From assembly GCA_041659285.1 (NCBI GenBank), contig JBAZYO010000010.1, positions 62,001 to 126,000 of the forward strand: a DNA stretch of 64,000 nucleotides, in the 5' to 3' direction. A program made the translations under genes and the position numbers. This DNA comes from Vicinamibacterales bacterium. Its GTDB lineage: Bacteria > Acidobacteriota > Vicinamibacteria > Vicinamibacterales > UBA2999. Positions 47,507-54,453 of this stretch are shown here, piece after piece; the first letter of the stretch is position 1; each line of letters starts with the position of its first letter. The notes below the pieces were generated by a model, which searched no databases, had not been told where the DNA came from, and saw only the letters and a program-made list of their open reading frames with translations.

Positions 47507-49879
47507 ATGAGCATGAGCCTGCCAGGCCGGCGGAAGTCCGACCGGTCTACCTTCTTGACGCTACCGGTCCCGGCCCGCGCCTACGTCGTCGCGGTCGTGG
47601 TTGCGGGTGCGGCCTGCCTGGTTGACTCCGCGCGGGGCCTGCCGCCGCAAAGTCCCGGCCTGTTCTTCATGCTGCTGGCACTCGCCATTGCCACATCGAC
47701 GGCGAAGATCGAGCTGCCGCTCGGCCGCAGCCGGTCGAACCTGTCGTTGTCGCATGCGGTGAACTTCTGGGCGCTGTTCTCGCTCGGGCCGTTGCCGACG
47801 GTGGTGATCGCGGCGATCAGCGCGTGGGCCCAGTGCACCCTGCGAACCACCGAGCGAAACCCGCGGCACCAGGTGGTGTTCAGCATTGCCTCGCTGACGG
47901 CGACGGTGTGGGTGGCCGGCCTCCCGTTGGGCGTGGTGATGGGCGCGGACCCGTCAAGCATCGCGGCGCTGGTGCGCGCGGCCGCGGTCGTGGCGCCGCT
48001 GTATTTCTTCGTCAATACCGCGCTGGTCGCCGGCGCGATCGCGCTGTCGACGCGGCAGCCGGTGGTGCGCATCTGGCATCGCAACTTCCTGTGGAGCGCG
48101 CCGAGCTACCTGGCCGGCGCGGCACTGGCGGCCGGCGCGGCGATGGCCTGGCACCGGGGCTGGTTTGGCTGGCTGGCGCTGCTGGCCGCGCCCCTGTATC
48201 TGGTCTTTCGGAGCTATCACACCGTGGTCGCGCGACTCCGCGAAGAGCAGGACGAAACCCGCCGCGCGATGGACGTGCAACTGGCGACCATCGAGGCGTT
48301 GGCGCTCGCCATCGAGGCCAAGGCCGGCTGCACGCCGGAGCATGTCCGGTCGATCCAGCTGTACGCGGCGACACTGGCTGAAGCCGTGGGCCTCTCCGAC
48401 AACGAGGTGCAGGCGGTCCGCACGGCGGCCCTCCTGCACGACGTCGGCAACATGGCGGTCCCCGAACACATCCTCGCCAAACCCGATGCGCTGACGCCCG
48501 AGGAGTTCGAGCGCGTCAAGATTCACCCGCGCGCGGGCGCCGAGATCCTGCGCCAGGTGCCGTTCGGCGCGCCGGTCGCCGAGCTGGTGCTGTGCCATCA
48601 CGAGCGGTGGGACGGCCTCGGCTACCCGGCCGGGCTGCGCGGCGAGGCCATTCCACTGGGCGCGCGCATCCTCTCGATTGCGGACTGCTACAGCACGCTG
48701 CAGACCGACCGCCCGTACCGTCCCGCGCGCACCGCGGTCGCGGCCCTCGCCGTGCTGCTCGAACACGCGGGCACGGCGTTCGACCCGGCGCTGGTTGATC
48801 TGTTGATCGCGCGGCTGCGCTTGTCGGCGGCCCTGCCCGTCGAGGCGCCGGCGGACCGGGGCGTGCTCCAGGACATCAGCGGGACCCACCGCGAGGAGCA
48901 GACGCTCTACGAAATCGCGCAAGCCCTTGGCTCGAGCCTGGGCGTCGAGGACGCGATGGTGCTGATTCACGACAAGGTCAGCCGGCTGGTGCCGTTCGTG
49001 ACGTGCGCGCTCTTCCTGGGCAACGACAGCGACGGCTACGGCTGCCGCTACGCGCACGGCCCTGGCACCGAGGCGCTGTTCGCGTGGACGCCCAAATCGT
49101 GGAACGACCTCTCGCTCCAGCTCCCCGCCTGCGCCGACGGCCGCGCCGGACGTGGTGAGGATCTCGCTGCGCTGCTGGCCTGTCCGTTGAATTTCGACGG
49201 GCGGCGCATCGGCGGCCTCGTGATCTATCACACCGCTGCCGGCTGCTTCACCGACGAGCACCGGCGCGTGCTCGGCCGGGTCAGTGAGCAGGCCGCGGCC
49301 GTCATCTACAACTCGACGCGCTACGAGCAGACCCAGCACGAATCCCAGACCGACGCGCTGACGTCCCTTCCCAATCGACGCTCGTTCGATCAGCAGTTCG
49401 AGATCGGGCTGGCCCGGGCGGCCGGCACCGAGACCAGCGCCAGCGTCGTCGTGCTCGACCTCGATCGTCTCAAGGAGATCAACGACACCTACGGGCACGA
49501 GGCAGGCGACCGGGCGCTGCGCGCCATCGGCACGGTGCTGCGTTCGACGGTCCGCGAGAGCGACCTGTGCGCGCGCTTCGCCGGCGACGAGTTCATGGTC
49601 GTGCTGTGGGGCTGCAGCCCCGGGCACGAGGCCCGACGGGTGGCCGAGGTGCAGGGCGCGGTCAGCGACTATCCCTTTGAGCCGCGGCCGGGCGTGAGGG
49701 TCGGGCTGTCGATCAGCGCCGGCTGCGCCCGCTTCCCGGAGGATGGGCGCACGTTCAACGAGCTGCTGATGGTGGCCGACGAACGGATGTACCGCGACAA
49801 GGCGGGCCGCCGCTCACGCAACTCCGGCCGGCAACGCCGGGCGGAAGAGGCCAGCGACTGGCCGCTACTTTCCCGGTGA
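47507..49879 (+). CDS. Membrane HD-GYP / GAF / GGDEF cyclic-di-GMP enzyme
   Basis: A 790-residue regulator. About six N-terminal hydrophobic segments (about 20-240) form a sensor-type membrane domain. Then an HD-GYP phosphodiesterase domain with LLHDVGNMAVP (about 309) and HHERWDGLGYP (about 364), a GAF domain (about 460-620) and a GGDEF cyclase domain with A692-GDEF, a variant that is often active; TDALTSLPNRRSFD marks its start. All three domains keep key residues, so one protein may make and break cyclic di-GMP. The ATG at 47507 has a GGGGTGAG-like site upstream. Its 3' end overlaps the convergent S9 gene by 15 bases. Confidence 0.88.
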   Translation: MSMSLPGRRKSDRSTFLTLPVPARAYVVAVVVAGAACLVDSARGLPPQSPGLFFMLLALAIATSTAKIELPLGRSRSNLSLSHAVNFWALFSLGPLPTVVIAAISAWAQCTLRTTERNPRHQVVFSIASLTATVWVAGLPLGVVMGADPSSIAALVRAAAVVAPLYFFVNTALVAGAIALSTRQPVVRIWHRNFLWSAPSYLAGAALAAGAAMAWHRGWFGWLALLAAPLYLVFRSYHTVVARLREEQDETRRAMDVQLATIEALALAIEAKAGCTPEHVRSIQLYAATLAEAVGLSDNEVQAVRTAALLHDVGNMAVPEHILAKPDALTPEEFERVKIHPRAGAEILRQVPFGAPVAELVLCHHERWDGLGYPAGLRGEAIPLGARILSIADCYSTLQTDRPYRPARTAVAALAVLLEHAGTAFDPALVDLLIARLRLSAALPVEAPADRGVLQDISGTHREEQTLYEIAQALGSSLGVEDAMVLIHDKVSRLVPFVTCALFLGNDSDGYGCRYAHGPGTEALFAWTPKSWNDLSLQLPACADGRAGRGEDLAALLACPLNFDGRRIGGLVIYHTAAGCFTDEHRRVLGRVSEQAAAVIYNSTRYEQTQHESQTDALTSLPNRRSFDQQFEIGLARAAGTETSASVVVLDLDRLKEINDTYGHEAGDRALRAIGTVLRSTVRESDLCARFAGDEFMVVLWGCSPGHEARRVAEVQGAVSDYPFEPRPGVRVGLSISAGCARFPEDGRTFNELLMVADERMYRDKAGRRSRNSGRQRRAEEASDWPLLSR

Positions 49880-51934
49880 CGTCGCCGCCGCCGCGGGCTG
49901 CAGGTACTTGTTGAACCAGTTCAGGTAACGCTGCAGGCGATCGCGCTCGTAGCTCGGAACGGTCAGGCCGTGGAACTGGCCCGGGTAAATCACGAGCTGC
50001 GTGTCGACGCCCAGGCTCTTGAGTGCCTGGTACATCTGCTCGCCGCCGGCAATCGGCACGTTGAAGTCCTTCTCGCCGCCCATGAAGAGCGTCGGCGTCT
50101 TGATCCGGTCGGCGTTGAAGAACGGATAGGACACCTTCATCCACTTGTCCTTCGCCTTCCACGGCGGCCCCATCTCCTGGTCGTACTGGATGGTGTACTG
50201 GTCCAGGCCGTACATCGTGAACTGCATCGAGCTGCCGGCGCCGCTGATCGCCGCCTTGAAGCGCGGGTCGGTGGCGATGGTGTAGTTGGTGGAGATGGCG
50301 CCGTAGCTCCAGCCGCCGATGCCGAGGCGGGCCGGGTCGGCAATCCCCTGCTTGACCGCTTCATCGACCGCGCCCAGCAGATCGACGACCTCGAGATTGC
50401 CCCAGTCGCCGTGGATCGCCTTCTGCCACGCGCTGCCGCGCCCGGCGCTGCCGCGATAGTTGATCGCCAGCACGACGTAGCCGTTGGCGGCGAGGAACTC
50501 GCGATCGAAGCTGAAGGCGTGCTGATCCTGGCCGTTCGGGCCGCCGTGGATGATCAGCAGCGTCGGGTACTTCGTGCCGGCGGTGAAGCCCGCGGGCTTC
50601 ACGATCAGCCCGTGCACCTCGGTGCCGTCCTTGCTCTTCGACTGGAAATCCTCGGTCGTCGCCAACTGCAGCTCGGCGGCGAGCGTGTCGTTGTGCTTCG
50701 TCAACTGGCGGAGGTTGGCGCCCTCGAGCGCATGGACCTCGGTGAACTGCGTCGGCGAGGTCGCCAGCACCGCGAAGTTGCCGTCCTTGCCCGGGCTGAG
50801 CCCGCTGATCACGCGCCGGCCGTTGGACTTCCGCTGCATCGCGCCATTCGGATTCTCGGCCGGCACCGTCGCGACCTGGTTGGTGCGATCGTCCTGCAGG
50901 AGGAACGAGATGTGCTGCCCATCCGCGGACCAGGCCAGGTTGGAGACGGCGCGATCGAGCGCCGGCATGTAAATCGCCGGCTTGGTGGCCGGTCCGGCCG
51001 CCGCGGGCGGATTCGACGGCACCACCACCAGTTTGTTCAGGCCGTAGGCGGTGTTCGAATCGGTGTCGCTGATGAGCACGGCGATGCGGCTGCCGTCGGG
51101 ACTCCAGGCCGGGCGCCCGCCCTCGCCTTCCGGCGTCTTGGTGATCTGCCTGGGCGTGCCGAAGGGCGTGGCGTCCACGGTCCACAGGTCCTCGTTGGAC
51201 GTGCGATCCGGATCCGCGGCGCCGCGCTTACTGAGGAAGGCGATCTGCTTGCCGTCCGGCGACCACGACGGGTTGGCGTCGTCGGTGTTGCCCTTGGTGA
51301 TCACCGTGGCGGCCTTGGTGGCGACGTCGAACACGGCGATGTGGCTGTACAGCTGCTTGAGGTAACCGCGGCGGTCTTCCTTGAAGTGATACCGATCGAT
51401 CACGATGGGTGGCTCGGTCTTGCGCTTCCAGCCGTCCATTTTCTCCGGCTCGTCCGCGGGGTCCTCGTCGCTGGCGACAAACGCAATCCGCGTGCTGTCG
51501 GGCGACCACTGGATGTCGGACACCCCGCCCTTGAAGTCGCTGACGCGTTGCGCCTCGCCGCCGGATCGGTTGAGCAGCCAGATCTGGCCGCCCTTCTTCT
51601 TCTCGTCTTCGTTGCCGCGCGACGCCACGAACGCGAGGTATTTGTTGTCGGGGCTCCAGCGGGGCGACGACTCGTTGTCGGGCGACGAGGTCAGCTGCAG
51701 CTGGTCGCTGCCGTCCCACTTGACCATCCAGAGGTCGGTGTTCCGCTTGTCTTTCTCGGCGTCGATGGTCGTGACCGTGTAGGCCACCCACAGGCCGTCT
51801 GGCGACCGCTGCGGATCGCCGACGCCGAGGATCTTCGAGTGATCGTCCAGGGTGAGGGCACGCTTCGACTGGGCGGCCGGCGACAGCGGTGCCACGGCCA
51901 GCGCGAGGAGGATGACCAGGACGCGTTTCGTCAT
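49865..51934 (-). CDS. Secreted S9 prolyl-oligopeptidase-family peptidase
   Basis: A 689-residue exported serine peptidase (signal peptide about 1-21). The first about 420 residues form a beta-propeller of PD40-like words (WSPDNKYLAFV, WSPDSTRIAFV, WSPDGKQIAFL), and the C-terminal hydrolase domain has Ser543 (GGWSYGA), an acidic residue in GGEKDFNVP and His in GQFHGLTVP. The family cleaves short peptides after proline or from the N-terminus (dipeptidyl or acylaminoacyl types). A TATAGT hexamer lies 6 bases upstream of the ATG. Confidence 0.9.
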   Translation of the reverse strand: MTKRVLVILLALAVAPLSPAAQSKRALTLDDHSKILGVGDPQRSPDGLWVAYTVTTIDAEKDKRNTDLWMVKWDGSDQLQLTSSPDNESSPRWSPDNKYLAFVASRGNEDEKKKGGQIWLLNRSGGEAQRVSDFKGGVSDIQWSPDSTRIAFVASDEDPADEPEKMDGWKRKTEPPIVIDRYHFKEDRRGYLKQLYSHIAVFDVATKAATVITKGNTDDANPSWSPDGKQIAFLSKRGAADPDRTSNEDLWTVDATPFGTPRQITKTPEGEGGRPAWSPDGSRIAVLISDTDSNTAYGLNKLVVVPSNPPAAAGPATKPAIYMPALDRAVSNLAWSADGQHISFLLQDDRTNQVATVPAENPNGAMQRKSNGRRVISGLSPGKDGNFAVLATSPTQFTEVHALEGANLRQLTKHNDTLAAELQLATTEDFQSKSKDGTEVHGLIVKPAGFTAGTKYPTLLIIHGGPNGQDQHAFSFDREFLAANGYVVLAINYRGSAGRGSAWQKAIHGDWGNLEVVDLLGAVDEAVKQGIADPARLGIGGWSYGAISTNYTIATDPRFKAAISGAGSSMQFTMYGLDQYTIQYDQEMGPPWKAKDKWMKVSYPFFNADRIKTPTLFMGGEKDFNVPIAGGEQMYQALKSLGVDTQLVIYPGQFHGLTVPSYERDRLQRYLNWFNKYLQPAAAATSPGK

Positions 51935-51940
51935 GCCGAC

Positions 51941-51946
51941 ACTATA
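51941..51946 (-). promoter_or_regulatory. -10 hexamer for a leaderless start at 51934 (minus strand)
   Basis: TATAGT on the minus strand ends 6 bases before the ATG at 51934. A TTGCGC further upstream fits a -35 with a 19-base spacer. There is no ribosome-binding site. Confidence 0.5.
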
Positions 51947-52066
51947 GCCTCATGCTATTCTTCCGGCGCAATCGGCTGAGCCGGAACGTGGTCTGCAGCC
52001 GCGGTCCGGCAAGGTTCAGCTTCGGAGGTGGGCATCCCGTCACACCTCAGCGTCCCGGGAGGATAC

Positions 52067-52489
52067 ATGCGCGTTTCACGTTTTCTTATGGCGGCCGGAA
52101 TGGCCCTGGCAGTGACCATCACCATGTCGGTGAGCCCACTGGCCCAGTCCAAGACCGATGAAGACTTCGACAAGCTGATGAAGGCGGTCGGTGCGGCGAA
52201 CGGCGCCATGCGCGGCGCCGCCAAGGAGCAGAACGCCGCCGGCGTGTCGGCGGAAGCCGCGAAGATGGTGGCCCTGTTCAAGGACGCCCAGGCGTTCTGG
52301 ACGGCTCGCAACAACGCGGAAGCCGCGGAATGGGCGGGCGCGGCGATGGGCCACGCCGACGCCGTTGCCAAGGCGGCCGACATGGGCGCAGCGATGGGCC
52401 ACATGAAGGAACTGGGCGGCACCTGCCAGGCCTGCCACGCGAAGTATCGCGACAAAGACGCGAACGGCTTCATCATCAAGAAGGGCTAG
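52067..52489 (+). CDS. Cytochrome c' family protein (one haem)
   Basis: A 140-residue exported protein. The signal peptide (about 1-27) is followed by a four-helix pattern and a C-terminal CXXCH site, C120-Q-A-C123-H124 followed by AKYRDK, which is the c'-type arrangement. The family binds NO or serves as an electron carrier. The ATG at 52067 has GGGAGG 5 bases upstream. It is followed by a hairpin shared with the convergent PCuAC-like gene. Confidence 0.85.
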   Translation: MRVSRFLMAAGMALAVTITMSVSPLAQSKTDEDFDKLMKAVGAANGAMRGAAKEQNAAGVSAEAAKMVALFKDAQAFWTARNNAEAAEWAGAAMGHADAVAKAADMGAAMGHMKELGGTCQACHAKYRDKDANGFIIKKG

Positions 52490-52495
52490 TGCGTG

Positions 52496-52518
52496 GGGCA
52501 CCCCTTGAAGGGGTGCCC
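52496..52518. terminator. Perfect bidirectional hairpin between convergent genes
   Basis: GGGCACCCCTT and AAGGGGTGCCC are perfect complements around one base. The effective loop is a few bases. It overlaps the stop codon of the minus-strand gene. Confidence 0.65.
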
Positions 52519-52904
52519 TACTTCACCACGGCGGTGGCCACAATCGTGACACCGCCGTCGGTCATCATCGTCACGGTCACGCTCGCCCCCGCCGTCAGCT
52601 CCTGCTTCAGATCCGACAGCCGCACGAACGCCCCGCCGGCCTTGAGTTCCAGCGAACCATAGGACGCGACCGTCAGCTCCTTCACGGGCTTGCCGCCGTC
52701 GATCAGCTCGACCTTCCCAGCCGCCTCGCTCTTCGCCGACACCACGTAGATGTCGTACATCGTCGGGTTGTTGATCACCATGTAGACCGACGCCGGCGCG
52801 GCGGACGCCGCCGGCGCCCACGCGTCAGACGCGGTAATGGCGGGCTGTGCATGAGGTGTCGCAATCAGCAACGCGACGACGAGAGCGGTAGGCAGGAATG
52901 TCAT
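52518..52904 (-). CDS. PCuAC-like (DUF461) protein lacking copper ligands
   Basis: A 128-residue exported protein. The order of strands matches the periplasmic copper chaperone PCuAC: SVYMVINNPTMYDIYVVSA, then GKVELIDGG, then GSLELKAGG and LKQELTAGASVTVTM. In normal PCuAC the second block is KVELHEM and the loop after GG contains HLM; here they read KVELIDG and AFVRLSD, so the His and Met copper ligands are gone. It may have been repurposed or lost copper transport. ATG 52904 has AGAGG 6 bases upstream. It lies 27 bases downstream of an M28 peptidase gene on the same strand. Confidence 0.7.
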   Translation of the reverse strand: MTFLPTALVVALLIATPHAQPAITASDAWAPAASAAPASVYMVINNPTMYDIYVVSAKSEAAGKVELIDGGKPVKELTVASYGSLELKAGGAFVRLSDLKQELTAGASVTVTMMTDGGVTIVATAVVK

Positions 52905-52931
52905 CAAAAACCTCTGTAACGGTGCCAGGCA

Positions 52932-54308
52932 CTACTTCGGCAGCGGCTGCGGCATGTCGGCGACCACGTAGATCATCGCCGAGACGGCGGCCGCCGCCTT
53001 CGACACTTCCTGCGGATCGATGCGATCGATGGTGTCGGCCGGCGTGTGGTGGATGGTGAAGTACTTCGTCGAATCGCCGGAGTAGGCCATCATCGGCACC
53101 TTGCCGAGCGTGGCGATCGGGCCGATGTCGGCGCCGCCGCCGCCTTCCGTCACATCCTGGAGCCCGAGCGGCGCGAGCAGCGTGGCAATGTCGGTGACCA
53201 GCTTGCGCGCGGCGTCGGATCCCGTGAAGCCGAGACGCGCCGGCGAGAACACGCCGGAGTCGGACTCGAACGCCATGACGTGGTTCGCCGCGTCTTTCGC
53301 GTGCTGATCGCGGTAGCCGTTGCCGCCGCGAGTGCCGTTTTCCTCGTTGGTGAACAGCACCACCCGCACGGTGCGCTTCGGCCGGATGTTCAACTTCTTC
53401 ATCAGGCGCGCGGCCTCCCACGTCACCACGCACCCCACCCCATCGTCCGAGGCGCCGGTGCCGGGATCCCACGAGTCGAAGTGGCCGCCGAGCAGGACAA
53501 TCTCGTCCGGCTTCTCGCTGCCGCGGATCTCGCCGACGACGTTGAACGACTCGACGTCGGGTTCGAAGTGCGCCTCCATCTTGAGGCGCAGGCGCACGTG
53601 GAGGCCGCGGTTGACGAGCCGCTGGATGCGCATGGTGTCTTCAACCGGGATGGCGGCGGTGGGAATCTTCGCCACCGTGTCGTCGCCGTAGTTCATGCCA
53701 CCGGTGTGCGGCGTGCGCAGTCCCGTGGGGCCCACCGCCCGCACCAGCGCCGCGACGGCGCCATGCTGCGAGGCCATGCGGGCGCCGTTGCCGCGGTACG
53801 CCACGGTCTCGCCGTAGTTGGTATAGGGCACGTTGAAGAGAACGATCTTGCCCCTGGCTTCGGCCGCCCGCTTGGTGAGCTCCTCGCCATTGGCCACCAC
53901 CATCACCTCGGCCTCGATGCCGGCGGGAGGCGTGGCGATGCTGCCGCCGAGACCGAGCAACGGCACGACATGGTGCGGCGGGTTGGTGATCTCGAGGCTC
54001 TCGGCGCCGCGGACCCACTTCGGCACCATCACCCGCTCGGTGTGGACGTTCTCGAGGCCGTCCTTCTTCATGGTCTCGGCGGCCCAGGCAATGGCCCGGT
54101 TCAGGTTCTCGGACCCGCTGATGCGCTGGCCATAGGTGTCGGTGAGTTCGGCCAGGCGATCCCACGCAAACTGGTCGGCGAGGGCGGCCCTGACCAGCTT
54201 GTCGGCGTTGTCGCGATACGGGTCGAGCCAGGCCGGACGGCTCTGCGCCGACGGTGACGCGACCAGGGCCACGGACAGGAGCATGAAGAGGCTGAACGCT
54301 CGAGGCAT
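52932..54308 (-). CDS. Secreted M28 metallopeptidase (glutamate-carboxypeptidase-like)
   Basis: A 458-residue exported aminopeptidase/carboxypeptidase of family M28. The signal peptide is followed by an N-terminal region and an inserted PA-like domain (about 125-250; RGKIVLFNVPYTNYGETVAYR). The metal-binding core has GGHFDSWDPGTGASDDGVG, NEENGTRGG, FESDSG and IHHTPADT. The closest pattern is plasma glutamate carboxypeptidase. ATG 54308 is chosen since TATAAT lies 7 bases upstream and the signal peptide starts there. Confidence 0.88.
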   Translation of the reverse strand: MPRAFSLFMLLSVALVASPSAQSRPAWLDPYRDNADKLVRAALADQFAWDRLAELTDTYGQRISGSENLNRAIAWAAETMKKDGLENVHTERVMVPKWVRGAESLEITNPPHHVVPLLGLGGSIATPPAGIEAEVMVVANGEELTKRAAEARGKIVLFNVPYTNYGETVAYRGNGARMASQHGAVAALVRAVGPTGLRTPHTGGMNYGDDTVAKIPTAAIPVEDTMRIQRLVNRGLHVRLRLKMEAHFEPDVESFNVVGEIRGSEKPDEIVLLGGHFDSWDPGTGASDDGVGCVVTWEAARLMKKLNIRPKRTVRVVLFTNEENGTRGGNGYRDQHAKDAANHVMAFESDSGVFSPARLGFTGSDAARKLVTDIATLLAPLGLQDVTEGGGGADIGPIATLGKVPMMAYSGDSTKYFTIHHTPADTIDRIDPQEVSKAAAAVSAMIYVVADMPQPLPK

Positions 54309-54315
54309 GGGGTTG

Positions 54316-54321
54316 ATTATA
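54316..54321 (-). promoter_or_regulatory. -10 hexamer for a leaderless start at 54308 (minus strand)
   Basis: A perfect TATAAT on the minus strand ends 7 bases before the ATG at 54308. No good -35 is seen at 17 bases. Confidence 0.5.
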
Positions 54322-54353
54322 GGCGGCGGGGAGCGGGCCGAAGGGTGCAACTC

Positions 54354-54386
54354 TTGACACCAATTGGCAGGCATCGGTGCTATAAG
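54354..54386 (+). promoter_or_regulatory. Possible promoter of the TonB receptor gene
   Basis: TTGACA at 54354-54359 and TATAAG at 54381-54386 are strong hexamers but 21 bases apart, longer than ideal. They would give a leader of about 60 bases containing GGGGGGAAAC before the ATG at 54454. Confidence 0.35.
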
Positions 54387-54453
54387 GTTCCGTTATCGCA
54401 TTCGTCCGGGACCGTCCCCTCGAGTCCCAGGGCTGTAATGCGGGGGGAAACGT

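Noticed and set aside
54364..54383. Sigma54-like promoter before the TonB receptor gene
   Set aside because: GG and GC elements are 11 rather than 10 bases apart and the -12 box is poor.
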